DNA from: Clostridium zeae
GTDB lineage: Bacteria; Bacillota; Clostridia; Clostridiales; Clostridiaceae
Assembly: GCF_017312485.1 (NCBI RefSeq)
Contig: NZ_BMBA01000001.1
Span: 1,440,396 to 1,504,395, forward strand
Reading direction: 5' to 3'
Length of the DNA: 64,000 nucleotides
The position numbers were made by a program, and so were the translations under genes. Each line of letters begins with the position of its first letter. Within the stretch, counting starts at the first letter, position 1. Of this stretch, positions 51,927 to 62,529 are shown in pieces. A model generated the notes under the pieces. That model ran no database searches, was not told the DNA's origin, and saw nothing but the letters and a program-made list of their open reading frames with translations.

Positions 51927-52820
51927 CTACGCTTTGTTTGCTTTAAGCCATTCATCTGTATAGGAATAGAACTTTCTCATAGCTTCAGTTGACTTTTTTT
52001 GAGCTTGCGCAACTAAAGCTAAATTAGTAGTAACTCTTTGTTCTAAGTCTACCATTACTACATCCTTATTATTGAAAAACTCTACTACTTTTCTCATTAA
52101 TAAGGATATTCCTATCCCCTCAGCTACAATTCCAATGATAGTTTCTATTCTGCTATAGTTATATATAATTTTAGGTTCAAATCCTGACTCTCTGCAGGCT
52201 TTTAAGCTAATATCATATATTCCTGCACCAGAATCTAAAAATATAAAATTTTCTTTAGATGCCTTAGCTAAATCAACAGAAGTTTTTTTTGCGAACTGAT
52301 GATTCTTTGAAACAATCATTACTAAATCATCATCTATCAGTGGGTTTATTTTATAACTATCTCCTGATAATGAAACTGTACGAATTAATGCCAAATCAAT
52401 TTTCGCATTATCAAGAAATGATAAGATCTCAGGACCAGTGCCCTCAGTAATGTTGATATCAATATCAATATTTTTCTTAGCAAAGCTTGCAATTAGTGAT
52501 GGGATTCCATATTGAGTCATAACTGGAATCGTACCTATTGTTAAAGTTTTTCTATTACTTTCCTTATATTCATTCATTGCTATATGCATCTCATTATATG
52601 TATTAATCATTACATTAGCATAATTTAAAAGTTCTATACCAGCTTCAGTAAGCTTTACGCTTCTCTTGCTCCTATCAAAAAGCTTTACTCCTAATTCATT
52701 TTCCAAAGTCTTAATGTGTTTTGATAAGGAGGATTGAGATATACAAATTTCTTCTGCTGCTAAAGTAAAATTTTTATACTCTGCTACTTTTATAAAAAAC
52801 TTCAATTGACGGATTTCCAT
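51927..52820 (-). CDS. LysR-family transcriptional regulator
   Basis: 297 residues from the ATG at 52820 with AGGAG upstream. The N-terminal winged helix is canonical (MEIRQLKFFIKVAEYKNFTL, then AAEEICISQSSLSKHIKTLE, LGVKLFDRS), followed by a linker helix and the periplasmic-binding-like effector domain (about residues 90-290). The effector is unknown. No divergent target gene is adjacent; the DUF554 gene lies downstream on the same strand. Confidence 0.92.
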   Translation of the reverse strand: MEIRQLKFFIKVAEYKNFTLAAEEICISQSSLSKHIKTLENELGVKLFDRSKRSVKLTEAGIELLNYANVMINTYNEMHIAMNEYKESNRKTLTIGTIPVMTQYGIPSLIASFAKKNIDIDINITEGTGPEILSFLDNAKIDLALIRTVSLSGDSYKINPLIDDDLVMIVSKNHQFAKKTSVDLAKASKENFIFLDSGAGIYDISLKACRESGFEPKIIYNYSRIETIIGIVAEGIGISLLMRKVVEFFNNKDVVMVDLEQRVTTNLALVAQAQKKSTEAMRKFYSYTDEWLKANKA

Positions 52821-53276
52821 AGCTACTCCTACTATAAATGTACCTCTTCGTAACAAAATTTCTTTTTAAATTCTATCACCAGAATAAGTGAGAGTATTAA
52901 AAATAGATTTTTCATTGAACTGGTGCATCTTTAATCATTCTTTAAAATATATTAAATTGCTGCTCTTCATCTATGGCATAACTAAATAAAGTCAAAATAC
53001 TCAAAATAAGCCATACTAAATAACTTATTAGTATTATAATACTTAAATACCTTTGTAATGTGTAACTATTTAAGCATAATAAACATCTTGTGAAAAATCA
53101 AATAATCTTTTAATGCAAATCTTCATATAGAGTTGAATTACTAATCAATTAATTTCAGCTTGGTGCTTTAAAACCCTCAAAAATTTAAAGCGCCCTAATC
53201 TCAAATAATGTAATACATGTTATAATTAAACATATAATAACTTAATTCTATTCTAAGTATGAAAGGAAGGATTGAA
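52821..53276. other. Intergenic region with an inverted repeat
   Basis: 456 AT-rich bases between the LysR gene and a small membrane protein gene. GGTGCTTTAAA (53162-53172) and TTTAAAGCGCC (53184-53194) form an 11-bp stem with one G-T pair and no T run on either strand, so it is probably not a terminator. Nothing else is recognised. Confidence 0.4.
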
Positions 53277-53585
53277 ATGAATTTTATTGGTTTAATACCT
53301 GTATTTATTGGAGTAATCTACTTAATATATTCTGTTTTATGTAAAAACAAGCTTAATTATTATAGTAGAAGATCAAAAATCAAAGTTGTAAAATCATATG
53401 AATTTTTGGCTTTACAATTTAACTTTGCTATTATAAATACTATATATCTTATTGCCTATGGATTTTTAATAATTGTTTTTAATCTTGATAGTATATTTGT
53501 TATATTAGGACTTGCTGGATTTTATACTATAAATTTTTTATTGTTATTACAAAGCAAAAAGAGAGGTTATATAGAATATAAATAA
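53277..53585 (+). CDS. Hypothetical small membrane protein
   Basis: 102 residues from the ATG at 53277 with AAGGAAGG upstream; an in-frame ATG at 53259 precedes that site. Three hydrophobic segments (about residues 4-20, 45-66 and 72-90) and a basic loop between the first two. No family is recognised. Repeat copy B lies just after it, before a terminator at 53719-53753. Confidence 0.6.
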   Translation: MNFIGLIPVFIGVIYLIYSVLCKNKLNYYSRRSKIKVVKSYEFLALQFNFAIINTIYLIAYGFLIIVFNLDSIFVILGLAGFYTINFLLLLQSKKRGYIEYK

Positions 53586-53616
53586 TTATTTTAGCTATGG
53601 AATATGATAAGATCAT

Positions 53617-53671
53617 ATTAATTCTTTGCGTAAGCTCATTAAAGCATCGGATGTATAACCACTTAATTTCA
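53617..53671 (+). repeat. 55-bp interspersed repeat (copy B)
   Basis: Matches the complement of 4182-4236 at 50 of 55 bases; the first 29 bases are identical. The terminal inverted repeats that are perfect in copy A are eroded here. It lies between the small membrane protein gene and its terminator and may be transcribed with it. Confidence 0.65.
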
Positions 53672-53718
53672 CATCGCCTTATTTTAAAATAACCTAAATA
53701 AATATTATGTTTAAAATG

Positions 53719-53756
53719 AAAGATGACTCCGCTTAATGCAAGAGTCATCTTTTTAG
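53719..53756 (+). terminator. Rho-independent terminator
   Basis: AAAGATGACTC (53719-53729) and GAGTCATCTTT (53742-53752) form an 11-bp stem followed by a short T run. It ends the plus-strand unit with the small membrane protein. Confidence 0.7.
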
Positions 53757-53827
53757 ATTTCATATCAACTTTAATTCTTTAAAGCTTTATTATAAGATTA
53801 TATATTTTTAGTACTTACTCTTAATTT

Positions 53828-54118
53828 CTAATGCTTATTACTCATATACAAAGCAGCTATAAGCATTAGTATGGCTATTGGTATACCTATTCTTGTAAAC
53901 ACAAGCAATACAATTATAGCTGATATTATTAGATACTTTAATAAATTTGTACTTTTTTTGAACTTCATAGGTACTTTGTAATCAACCTTTTTATATATGT
54001 TCTTAATATCAGTACCTAACTTTTTAAAATCTTCACCTAGATCATCATAACTTTTGCCAGTGTTATTAAAGTCATAGTTCTTGTAACTCTTCTTTTTTGA
54101 CACACCTCTCAACCCCAA
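53828..54118 (-). CDS. Hypothetical protein with C-terminal membrane hairpin
   Basis: About 96 residues. The first 58 are hydrophilic, rich in lysine, tyrosine and aspartate. The last 36 form one or two membrane helices (LLKYLIISAIIVLLVF, IPIAILMLIAALYM). It starts 6 bases after the AIM24-type gene, so the two are co-transcribed. The start is unclear: TTG at 54118 or another non-ATG codon within the next six. No family is recognised; it may anchor or regulate the AIM24 protein. Confidence 0.55.
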   Translation of the reverse strand: MGLRGVSKKKSYKNYDFNNTGKSYDDLGEDFKKLGTDIKNIYKKVDYKVPMKFKKSTNLLKYLIISAIIVLLVFTRIGIPIAILMLIAALYMSNKH

Positions 54119-54124
54119 AAATTG

Positions 54125-54922
54125 TTAGAAACCATCACCATCTAAAAAATTACCTAATGAACCTAATATGCTTCCTTCATCTTTTCTTCCGCCGCCACGC
54201 ATACCTGAAGCTGCAAATACTCTAGAAGCTAATCTTGAGAATGGTAAGCTTTGAACCCATACAGATCCTGGTCCTGTTAAGGTAGCTAGGAACAATCCTT
54301 CTCCACCAAATAAAGTGTTCTTTATTCCACCTACAAATTCGATATCATAGTGAACATCTCTTGTCATTGCTACAAGACATCCAGTATCTATCTTTAAAGT
54401 TTGCCCTGGCATAAGATCTTTCCTTGTTATCGTTCCACCAGCATGAACGAAAGCTAATCCATCTCCTTCAAGCTTTTCAAGTATAAATCCTTCTCCACCA
54501 AAGAATCCTACGCTTAATTTTCGTCTAAAGTCAATTCCTACAGATACACCTTTAGCTGCACATAAAAAAGCATCTTTTTGACATATAAGCTTTCCACCTA
54601 GTTTTGATAAGTCCATAGGTATTATCTTACCAGGATAAGGAGCTGCAAAAGAAACTTGTGCCTTTCCATAACCTGTGTTAGTGAATGCAGTCATAAATAA
54701 ACTTTCACCAGTTATAACTCTTTTTCCTGCTGAAAACAACTTGCCCATAAATCCACTGTTAGCATTTGTTCCATCACCAAAGATTGTTTCCATCTTCATG
54801 GTTTGATCCATCATCATCATCGCACCTGCTTCTGCAAATACAGTTTCATTTGGATCTAACTCTATTTCTACGAACTGCATATCATCTCCATAGATTTTGT
54901 AGTCTATTTCATGTGAATACAA
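54125..54922 (-). CDS. AIM24/TIGR00266 family protein
   Basis: About 265 residues, rich in glycine-turn beta strands. Typical blocks are ELDPNETVFAEAGAMMMMD, FSAGKRVITGESLFMTAFTN, GGEGFILEKLEGDGLAFVHAGG and FGGEGLFLATLTGPGSVWVQSLP. The family folds as a tandem beta-helix barrel (AIM24) and its cellular role is not settled. A TTG at 54922 is favoured because AAGGAG lies eight bases upstream; a GTG at 54931 is inside that spacing. It ends GFLDGDGF-like, followed by the small membrane protein gene. Confidence 0.85.
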   Translation of the reverse strand: MYSHEIDYKIYGDDMQFVEIELDPNETVFAEAGAMMMMDQTMKMETIFGDGTNANSGFMGKLFSAGKRVITGESLFMTAFTNTGYGKAQVSFAAPYPGKIIPMDLSKLGGKLICQKDAFLCAAKGVSVGIDFRRKLSVGFFGGEGFILEKLEGDGLAFVHAGGTITRKDLMPGQTLKIDTGCLVAMTRDVHYDIEFVGGIKNTLFGGEGLFLATLTGPGSVWVQSLPFSRLASRVFAASGMRGGGRKDEGSILGSLGNFLDGDGF

Positions 54923-55190
54923 TAAAATCACTCCTTATATGTTTATAATAATATTCTATTTGAAAATTTGTGCAAATAAAATATATTTTTAGTAACTTAA
55001 GAAAATTTTAAGTTATCTATAAGTTAATGTTAAAATATAATAACATCTTATACATATTTATTGTTCCATATGACGATTTATTTATTATGAGGACATATTC
55101 TTCTTTTTTTATTCTTTAACTTATATTGTGTTTTAACTCTATTACGCATACTTATCCATAGATTTAAATGAATCACAATTTACTAAAAAA
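54923..55190. other. Intergenic region with nothing recognised
   Basis: Very AT-rich stretch holding the promoter side of the AIM24 operon. No repeat, RNA motif or frame stands out. Confidence 0.4.
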
Positions 55191-55222
55191 TAAAAAAACA
55201 GCCTAATTTCTATTAAGCTGTT
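55191..55222 (-). terminator. Terminator of the trmK-nif3 unit
   Basis: On the minus strand AACAGCTTAA pairs with TTAGGCTGTT (one G-T pair) and is followed by seven T, 11 bases after the nif3-like gene. Confidence 0.8.
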
Positions 55223-55232
55223 CTAAATATTA

Positions 55233-56036
55233 CTATATAAAATTATATGGATCTCTATTGGTTTTTGAAACCACAACTCTTACATTCTTATCAACCGAAA
55301 GGATCTTTTCTGTTAACCTATCACATATATCTATAAACAATGGCCATTCCGAACCAAAATGTCCTATATCTAAAATTGAAATTCCTTCTTCTGTATAATC
55401 ACTTACATAATGATAAGTAGTGTCTCCAGTTATGATACAATCTGCACCATATCTTTTAGAAATTGCAAAAAAATCTTGTCCGCTACCATTTATTATAGCG
55501 ATTTTCTTTATCTTCTTATTTAAGTCTCCACTAAATCTTAGGTTTTGAATTGATAGTTTTTTCTTTATTATATTCACTAACTCTGATAATTCCATAGGAG
55601 TATCTAAAGAAACTAATCTGCCTATACCAGCATCTCCATTCTTTGAGCTATTAGAAACTTCAAGGATTTTATCAATCTTAAACCCTAACATTTTAACTAT
55701 AGTATCATTCATACCATCTTTAGTGGAGTCTAAATTAGTATGAGCACTGTATACATTTATATCATTTTTTATAAGTTCTATAAGTTTTTTGCCTAATAAG
55801 GTATCCTTAGTAATTGTCTTAGGCTTTAGGAAAAGTATTGGATGATGGGTTAGTATCATCTGTGCACCAATTTCCTTTGCCTCTTCAATTACACTCAGGG
55901 TACAATCTAAAGCAACTAATATAGTAGATACTTCTGCATCACTATCTCCAACCATAAGCCCAACATTATCAAAATCTTCTTTTAAAGCTTTAGGTGCAAG
56001 TTCTTCTACTATTTTTGATATCTCAAATACCTTCAT
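55233..56036 (-). CDS. Nif3-like dinuclear metal centre protein
   Basis: 267 residues. DNVGLMVGD near residue 22, LTHHPILF near 62, SAHTNLDSTKDGMND near 98 and the C-terminal GHFGSEW supply the histidines and acids of the two-metal site of the NIF3/YqfO family (often annotated GTP cyclohydrolase 1 type 2 homologue). The short form lacks the inserted PII-like domain found in some Firmicutes. It starts one base after trmK, a conserved neighbour in this phylum. The biochemical role is not settled. Confidence 0.92.
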   Translation of the reverse strand: MKVFEISKIVEELAPKALKEDFDNVGLMVGDSDAEVSTILVALDCTLSVIEEAKEIGAQMILTHHPILFLKPKTITKDTLLGKKLIELIKNDINVYSAHTNLDSTKDGMNDTIVKMLGFKIDKILEVSNSSKNGDAGIGRLVSLDTPMELSELVNIIKKKLSIQNLRFSGDLNKKIKKIAIINGSGQDFFAISKRYGADCIITGDTTYHYVSDYTEEGISILDIGHFGSEWPLFIDICDRLTEKILSVDKNVRVVVSKTNRDPYNFI

Positions 56037-56037
56037 A

Positions 56038-56727
56038 CTACAATATCTCCTTAAGTTTAGAAATTTTAACTTCTAGCTCAGCTCTCTTTTGTTTTGCATG
56101 AATAGTATCTTCTTTTATAAAACTCAATATGCTTTCATATTTTGATATCTTTGACTCTATAAAACTTATGAAGGTTTCACTTTTCTTTTTCAAAATTACA
56201 GGGCTTATCTCAAAGTAGATAGAATCATCAAACTCTAAAGGTCTATTACTTTTATTAAACCTAACTTTAAACAATTCATAGTATTTTCCTTCATCAAAGC
56301 AAATATCTTCATCAAGCACTTCAAATTTGCTACTATATAAAAACTCTCTTAACACTTCAGGGTTTTGAGCAGGCTGAAGTATAATGAATGAGCATTTCTT
56401 AATCTTATCTATATCTTCTAGTAATATATCTCTAGTTAAATTACCACCCATCCCTGCTATAACTACCGCTTCTACTTCATTTTCTTTTAAAGTAGAAAGT
56501 CCAGGTCCAAGTCTACAATCTATACTCTTCTCAAGTCCATCCATTGACACATTGAATTTTGCTTTTTCAATAGGACCTTTATTTATATCAGATGCTATAG
56601 CTTTACTGCAAATTTCATTTTTTACGCAATAAATTGGTACATATCCATGATCTGTACCAATATCAGCTATGCTGTCACATTTATCAATATTATTAACTAT
56701 GGTTTGTAACCTTTTACTAAGTTCCAT
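56038..56727 (-). CDS. trmK: tRNA (adenine-22-N1)-methyltransferase
   Basis: 229 residues from the ATG at 56727 with GAAAGGT upstream; a GTG three codons earlier is inside that site. The SAM motif is IADIGTDHGYVPIY near residue 20, with AIASDINKGPIEKA and the catalytic-region AVVIAGMGGNLTRDIL. A helical C-terminal extension follows residue 165, as in TrmK. It methylates A22 in the D-loop of certain tRNAs. The neighbours nif3 and rpoD are the usual ones. Confidence 0.92.
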   Translation of the reverse strand: MELSKRLQTIVNNIDKCDSIADIGTDHGYVPIYCVKNEICSKAIASDINKGPIEKAKFNVSMDGLEKSIDCRLGPGLSTLKENEVEAVVIAGMGGNLTRDILLEDIDKIKKCSFIILQPAQNPEVLREFLYSSKFEVLDEDICFDEGKYYELFKVRFNKSNRPLEFDDSIYFEISPVILKKKSETFISFIESKISKYESILSFIKEDTIHAKQKRAELEVKISKLKEIL

Positions 56728-56892
56728 CAAGTTCACCTTTCTATAAATCCATCATTTGCTTATAAAAAATTCTACTATATTAAACATAACACTATCCTAT
56801 CTATTATTGATATAAACCTTCTTAGGTAAATTTTTTAAAAAGTTAAGAATCATATCTTTGCTTCTAAAAACTTACCTACTTCAAGTTTTTTA

Positions 56893-57780
56893 TTATAGAT
56901 ATAAGTGTAGTATTCTAATTTGTATAGCTAAAAATACTGAAGAAATAAGTAAAGCTATATAGATATATTTATAAGCAGATCTCTTGTCATACTTAGCACA
57001 AAAATATGCTGCATAATGCATACAAAATAGTATTATCATATTTAGTGCTCCATAAGTCATTTGTCTAAAAGCAAACTGTTTTCCTGTTCCCTCTACTACC
57101 GGTCTAAATGTTGCATCAAAAAATAGAGGCATACTATCCGGAAGCTTATTCATCAAATAAAGAACAAAAGGGTTAAGTGTCATATATACGATTATAAGTG
57201 CCACAAGCATAAATGGGAAAAGAAAGCTTTTTTCTTTGAACAAATCCCTGTTTTTATTGTATTTAATATCAAAGTTTTTTTGCTCGATATCTTTTTCCTT
57301 GAACTTAGTTAAAAATGAATCTATATCATTTGGTGAAATACCGTAACTTATCTCATCAGTATGAATATATAATACCTGTTTGCTAGAAGTAACAAACATA
57401 TGGCTTGTTCCAACATCCTCTATCACTGATCTTCCGTAGTTGTACATAGTCCTACCAACCCCAGAAAGATTCATTCCCTTTATAGCTCCTGTTTGAACAT
57501 TATATCCATCTATTTTTTCATATGGTATAAAAATTTTCTTTATCCCCCAAAGAGCATTTATCTCAACACCATTTGAGTGTATTTTGTATCTTAGAGTAAC
57601 TGTCTGTAGTACATAAAATAAGCAATATATAGAGAAAGCAACAGAAAAAATCTTAACAAGACTTATCTCTGTATATGTATTAAAATATTGTACTCCAAAA
57701 TATATTATTATATTTACAGCTATTATAAAAAACAACAGCTCATAAATGGCAATCCCTCTACGGGGTTTATAAATTTCCAA
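56893..57780 (-). CDS. Membrane protein with bacterial PH-like domain
   Basis: About 295 residues. Two membrane helices (residues 12-30 and 42-62) precede a beta-rich domain of about 95 residues (VTLRYKIHSNGVEINALWGIKKIFIPYEKIDGYNVQ...) of the bacterial PH kind. Two or more helices lie in the C-terminal third. The function is unknown. The start is uncertain: a TTG at 57780 with GAGGTG upstream is favoured over the GTG at 57789 that lies inside that site. It lies between trmK and rpoD on the same strand. Confidence 0.7.
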   Translation of the reverse strand: MEIYKPRRGIAIYELLFFIIAVNIIIYFGVQYFNTYTEISLVKIFSVAFSIYCLFYVLQTVTLRYKIHSNGVEINALWGIKKIFIPYEKIDGYNVQTGAIKGMNLSGVGRTMYNYGRSVIEDVGTSHMFVTSSKQVLYIHTDEISYGISPNDIDSFLTKFKEKDIEQKNFDIKYNKNRDLFKEKSFLFPFMLVALIIVYMTLNPFVLYLMNKLPDSMPLFFDATFRPVVEGTGKQFAFRQMTYGALNMIILFCMHYAAYFCAKYDKRSAYKYIYIALLISSVFLAIQIRILHLYL

Positions 57781-57887
57781 ACCTACCACCTCAAAGTCAT
57801 TATATCATAAATCTATGGCCTTCCTAACAATGTTACCACCAATTTTTGGTATTGTTTATAAATTGTTAAAGAATTCGCCCTACCTAA

Positions 57888-57918
57888 GATTAAAAGCACC
57901 ATGTGTAGGTGCTTTTAG
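57888..57918 (-). terminator. Hairpin overlapping the rpoD stop codon
   Basis: TAAAAGCACC (57891-57900) and GGTGCTTTTA (57908-57917) are perfect complements. The right arm includes the rpoD stop. A T-poor tail follows on the minus strand, so termination may be partial. Confidence 0.6.
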
Positions 57919-59048
57919 TCTAGATAATCCTTTAGCTTTTTGCTTCTGCTTGGATGTCTTAGCTTTCTTAATGCCTTAGCTTCTATTTGTCTTATTCTTT
58001 CTCTAGTTACGTTAAACTCTTTTCCTACTTCTTCAAGAGTTCTTGCTCTTCCGTCATCTAAACCAAATCTAAGTCTTAATACTTTTTCTTCTCTAGGAGT
58101 TAATGTATCAAGTACATTGATAAGTTGTTCTTTTAACATAGTAAATGCTGCTGCTTCTGCTGGTGCTGGAGCTTCATCATCAGGTATAAAATCACCTAAA
58201 TGGCTATCTTCTTCTTCACCTATAGGTGTTTCTAATGAAACTGGCTCTTGAGCAATCTTTAATATTTCTCTTACCTTATCAACAGGCATATCCATATGTT
58301 TTGATAACTCTTCTGGCAATGGATCTCTTCCAAGCTCTTGAAGTAATTGTCTTTGTACTCTTATCAATTTATTTATAGTTTCCACCATATGAACTGGTAT
58401 TCTTATAGTTCTAGCCTGATCTGCTATTGCTCTAGTAATCGCCTGTCTTATCCACCAAGTAGCATAAGTTGAGAACTTAAAGCCTTTTCTATAATCAAAC
58501 TTTTCAACAGCCTTTATTAATCCCAAATTTCCTTCTTGGATAAGATCTAGGAAAAGCATTCCTCTTCCAACATATCTTTTTGCTATACTTACAACCAATC
58601 TTAAGTTAGCCTCAGCAAGCTTTTTCTTTGCATACTGATCTCCCTCTTCGATTCTTTCAGCAAGTCTGATTTCTTCATCGGATGATAACAAAGGAACTTT
58701 ACCTATCTCTTTAAGATACATCCTAACAGGGTCATCTATTGCTATCCCTTCTGGTATAGAAAGATCTAATTCTTCTTCGATATTCTCTGATTCAGCAATA
58801 TCACCTATTACTTCTATTCCCATAGATTCTAAAACTTCATAGATTTTTTCGATTTGGTCTGGACTTAGATCTATTTCATCTAATTCATCCATAATTTCTT
58901 TATATGTTAAAGTACCACTCTTCTTACCTTTTTCTATGAGTTTCTTAACAATCCCCATCTTAGCATTTTTGTCTTTAGCGTCAACTTTAGCGGCTACTGC
59001 TTTATCCTTTGTTGGTTTAGCTTTATTTGCCTTTTCAATAGTTTCCAT
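57915..59048 (-). CDS. rpoD: Primary RNA polymerase sigma factor (sigma-70/SigA)
   Basis: 377 residues from the ATG at 59048 with GGAAGGAGG upstream. Region 1.1-like acidic N-terminus to about residue 105; region 1.2 [21 protein letters not shown]; region 2 with [56 protein letters not shown] (listed only by its ends, about 140-205); region 3; and region 4 with [22 protein letters not shown]. It directs housekeeping transcription. It follows dnaG by about 30 bases, the standard dnaG-rpoD operon. Confidence 0.97.
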   Translation of the reverse strand: METIEKANKAKPTKDKAVAAKVDAKDKNAKMGIVKKLIEKGKKSGTLTYKEIMDELDEIDLSPDQIEKIYEVLESMGIEVIGDIAESENIEEELDLSIPEGIAIDDPVRMYLKEIGKVPLLSSDEEIRLAERIEEGDQYAKKKLAEANLRLVVSIAKRYVGRGMLFLDLIQEGNLGLIKAVEKFDYRKGFKFSTYATWWIRQAITRAIADQARTIRIPVHMVETINKLIRVQRQLLQELGRDPLPEELSKHMDMPVDKVREILKIAQEPVSLETPIGEEEDSHLGDFIPDDEAPAPAEAAAFTMLKEQLINVLDTLTPREEKVLRLRFGLDDGRARTLEEVGKEFNVTRERIRQIEAKALRKLRHPSRSKKLKDYLD

Positions 59049-59077
59049 GTTAATACCTCCTTCCGCCATATCCGTAC

Positions 59078-60859
59078 TTAACCCCTTTCTAATCTTTTAA
59101 GTTTCTCGTCTACTTCTTTAGCTTCTCTTACTAGCTCAATTGATTCTCGAAACAATCCTTTGTCTTCATATTGTTTCAGCTTATGTAAGATTTCTTTTTT
59201 GTGATTTTCTAAACTTTGCTTTTTAATTTCTTTTATATAATCATTGATGATTTTCTCCATATTACTTTCTGAAATCATCGTCTCAATTTCTCTTATAAGT
59301 ATCCATTCTTTTAAACTTTCACCATCATCACATCTAAATTCTATTAGGGAATGTATATCTTCTTTCCCTTCTTCAAATAAAGATGTTATTATTGAAAATA
59401 TTTTTTTATGAGAATCTAAAATTAAGTCCTCTCTAGATATATGCCCAATTATATATTGATAGAATTCTTTATTTGACATAATTTTAAGCAAACTTCTTTC
59501 AGACTTAATATAAGCTGGCTCTACATATAATTTTGTTCCAAATTCTTCCTTATTATTCATGTTAAGAGAAGATTCATTGTTTTTTGTCATTTTTTTTGAT
59601 AATAAGTCGTACAATGACTGTTCACGGAGTCCTGTATCTTCAGCGATTTTTTTTACATACACATCTTTTTCCACAGGATTCAAGTCAGCTATTATCTCTG
59701 TAACTCTTTCTCCATATTTAATAATTTCTTCATTATCATTAAAGTTTATTCCTTCTCTTGCTCTAAACAATCTATATTCTATTAGAGGCTGTGCTGAATC
59801 AATTAACCTTAAAAATGCCTCTCTTCCATTGCTTCTTATGTATTCATCTGGATCTTTTCCTTGAGGAACTGTCAGAACTCTAACATCAAACCCAGCACTT
59901 CTCAGTATTTCCAATCCTCTTATAGTAGCATTTTGACCTGCTATATCTGCATCATAAGATATTATTACTCTATCAGCATATCTTTTCAAAAGTCTTGCCT
60001 GACCTGTAGTTAATGCAGTCCCTAACGATGCCACTACATTTGTTATTCCATACTGATGAAGTGAAATACAGTCCATATATCCCTCTACCATAATAAAATA
60101 TCTTTCTGGTATTCCCTGTTTTATAGCAAAGTTTAGACCATATAAATTAGTACCCTTTTGAAATACTAAGGTTTCTGGAGAGTTTAAATACTTAGGCTTA
60201 GAATCATCAAGCACTCTTCCACCAAACCCTATAACTTTTCCTTTATAATCGAACACTGGGAACATTACTCTATTTCTAAATCTATCGTAGACTCTTCCTT
60301 TTTCACTTTTTACAGCTAGCCCAGATTCAATTATTACCTCTTCTTTATATCCCTTCCTTTTTAGGAAGTTAAGCAAAGAATTCCAACTATCCGCCGAGTA
60401 TCCTAATCCAAATTTTTTTATTGTATTTTCAGTAATACCTCTTCGTAGGAAATACTCTTTTGGCATTTTGACGTTTTGAAGATTAGAAAAGAAATATCTT
60501 GCAGCTTCGGTATTAATTTTATGAAGTAAATCTTTCTTCCAATTTATCTTACTCTTACCTGGGCTCTCACTTTCTAGCGGTATATTGGCTCTTTCTGCTA
60601 AAAATCTAGCCGCATCAAAGTAAGATAAATTTCTAGTTTTCATTATGAAAGTAATAACATTACCAGCTTCACCACAACCAAAACATTTATATATCTGTTT
60701 TTCTTGTGTAACTGAAAAAGATGGAGTTTTTTCACTATGAAAAGGACATAGTCCTGAATAGTTTCTTCCAGCTCTTTTAAGTCTAACTGTTTCTGAGATT
60801 ACATCCACAATATCATTTTGTTCTTTTATCTTTTCTAAAAGTTCTTCTGATATTTTCAA
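59078..60859 (-). CDS. dnaG: DNA primase
   Basis: 593 residues from a TTG at 60859 with AAGGTGG upstream; this gives the usual [20 protein letters not shown] beginning, and the longer frame has no support. The N-terminal zinc finger has [13 protein letters not shown] and CFGCGEAGN (residues about 40-65). The RNA polymerase core and Toprim domain ([29 protein letters not shown]) occupy about 110-370. The C-terminal helicase-binding region is present. It makes RNA primers at the replication fork. Confidence 0.96.
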   Translation of the reverse strand: MKISEELLEKIKEQNDIVDVISETVRLKRAGRNYSGLCPFHSEKTPSFSVTQEKQIYKCFGCGEAGNVITFIMKTRNLSYFDAARFLAERANIPLESESPGKSKINWKKDLLHKINTEAARYFFSNLQNVKMPKEYFLRRGITENTIKKFGLGYSADSWNSLLNFLKRKGYKEEVIIESGLAVKSEKGRVYDRFRNRVMFPVFDYKGKVIGFGGRVLDDSKPKYLNSPETLVFQKGTNLYGLNFAIKQGIPERYFIMVEGYMDCISLHQYGITNVVASLGTALTTGQARLLKRYADRVIISYDADIAGQNATIRGLEILRSAGFDVRVLTVPQGKDPDEYIRSNGREAFLRLIDSAQPLIEYRLFRAREGINFNDNEEIIKYGERVTEIIADLNPVEKDVYVKKIAEDTGLREQSLYDLLSKKMTKNNESSLNMNNKEEFGTKLYVEPAYIKSERSLLKIMSNKEFYQYIIGHISREDLILDSHKKIFSIITSLFEEGKEDIHSLIEFRCDDGESLKEWILIREIETMISESNMEKIINDYIKEIKKQSLENHKKEILHKLKQYEDKGLFRESIELVREAKEVDEKLKRLERG

Positions 60860-61080
60860 GGAGCATAACCACCTTAAAATAAATTTATTTCTTTGCAAGT
60901 TTTATAATATTCGACATAAGTTGATAAAATCCTTCTTTATGTTCTACATTTTTTCAAATTTATTATTAAACTTTATAACTTCAAGTAATGTTTATTATTC
61001 GTTATTTCCTTTAATTTTCCTTCTTATATATAAATAACTAATATTTTTTTATGATTATATAACTTTTAGTCCTAAATTTA

Positions 61081-62109
61081 TTAATAAATCACAAATTTAG
61101 GTACATATATTTTATTAAACATATTAAGACAATAATCATCACTCATACCAGCCGCATAATCAGCAACAGCTCTTTCTAAACCTTCTTGCTCCGAAATTTG
61201 TTGATATATGTTAGGCATCTCTTCAGGGTGTTTCATAAAATATTCAATCACATGTCTTAATACAAATTTAGCTTTATCTCTTTCAATCTTTAATATATCC
61301 CCAAGATACACTTTTTTAAACATAAAGCTTCTTAATTTAGTCATTGCATCTCCAACCTCGTCACTTAAAGAAACCTTTATATCACCTTTTTTTATGTTGT
61401 TCAGTGTATTTTCAATACAATCCGTTACCAAAATATTTATTCTTTCAGAATTAGTTTTACCTAATATATTAATTATATCTTTAGGGATTTCATCCTCCCT
61501 AAGAAGTCCTGCTCTTATAGAATCATCTATATCATGGTTCACATATGCCATCTTATCACTATATCTCACCACTTGACCTTCTAAGGTTGCTGCCTTAGCA
61601 ATACCATTCGTAAAGCCGCTATGATGTTCTATACCATCTATAACCTCAAAGCATAAATTTAACCCTCTTCCTTCTTTTTCAAGTCGTTTTACTACTCTAA
61701 CGCTTTGTTCGTTATGTCTAAAACCATCTTTTAAGAATTCATTTAATACTTCTTCACCCATATGTGCAAAGGCTACATGACCTAAATCATGACCAAGTGT
61801 TATAGCTTCAACTAGATATTCATTTAATCCTATGCCAACAGCAATTGTCCTAGCTATTTGAGAAACTTCTAAGGTATGTGTAAGTCTAGTTCTATAATGA
61901 TCTGAAGACGTCTTTATAAAAACCTGTGTTTTATGTTTAAGCCTCCTAAAAGATTTACAATGAAGTATTCTGTCTCTATCAACCATATAACAGGTTCTTA
62001 TATGATCTTGTTCTTCACTTTTTTCCCTTCCCTTTGTTTTGTTAGAAAAAGAAGCCTCTTTAATCAGTGTCAAACTTTCAAAACCTTCAATTTTTTCCCT
62101 TATAGTCAT
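61081..62109 (-). CDS. dgt: dGTP triphosphohydrolase-like HD-domain protein
   Basis: 342 residues from the ATG at 62109 with AAAGGAGGTGATT upstream. The HD metal site is spread over [16 protein letters not shown] (H), [17 protein letters not shown] (HD) and the later D in [26 protein letters not shown] is the family N-terminal motif. It hydrolyses dNTPs to nucleosides and triphosphate. It is a shorter (type 2) member, as in most Firmicutes. It lies upstream of dnaG, the usual neighbour. Confidence 0.92.
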   Translation of the reverse strand: MTIREKIEGFESLTLIKEASFSNKTKGREKSEEQDHIRTCYMVDRDRILHCKSFRRLKHKTQVFIKTSSDHYRTRLTHTLEVSQIARTIAVGIGLNEYLVEAITLGHDLGHVAFAHMGEEVLNEFLKDGFRHNEQSVRVVKRLEKEGRGLNLCFEVIDGIEHHSGFTNGIAKAATLEGQVVRYSDKMAYVNHDIDDSIRAGLLREDEIPKDIINILGKTNSERINILVTDCIENTLNNIKKGDIKVSLSDEVGDAMTKLRSFMFKKVYLGDILKIERDKAKFVLRHVIEYFMKHPEEMPNIYQQISEQEGLERAVADYAAGMSDDYCLNMFNKIYVPKFVIY

Positions 62110-62529
62110 ATAATCACCTCCTTTTATAGATATTCTATATATTTTCTTAAAATCCTTCAAAATTATGCTACTATTTATCATTTGCAATTTTTTTCAAACT
62201 ATTACAATTTTATAATTATTAATATAAAATTATTATTCAAATCAAGAAAATTTTTTTCTAAAATTTTATTCCCTTACACAAAACCCCCTCTTACACTTCA
62301 GTTTATTCTTGTTATATAAAGCTTCCTCTTTTTAATAACTTTTTGAAACTCAGATATTCATATCAAAATATCCTATAACCAATCATTAAAAATCAAACTT
62401 TCAGAGAGATCCTTTTTAAATTCATCATGATAATTAAACATAGTAAAAATAAAATTATAAAACATACGTATAATGTAATAATTTTCATAATATTAATATA
62501 ATATGAATTTTTATGTGAAGGAGGTATTT
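62110..62529. other. Divergent promoter region between dgt and the CotS-like gene
   Basis: 420 very AT-rich bases. The right end must hold the promoter of the CotS-like gene, which should be read by a mother-cell sigma factor. A CATAATATTA-like box near 62488 resembles a sigma-E/K -10 only loosely. No RNA or repeat is evident. Confidence 0.4.

Noticed and set aside
53162..53194. Inverted repeat read as a terminator
   Set aside because: Good stem but no T run on either strand and no gene ending close to it.
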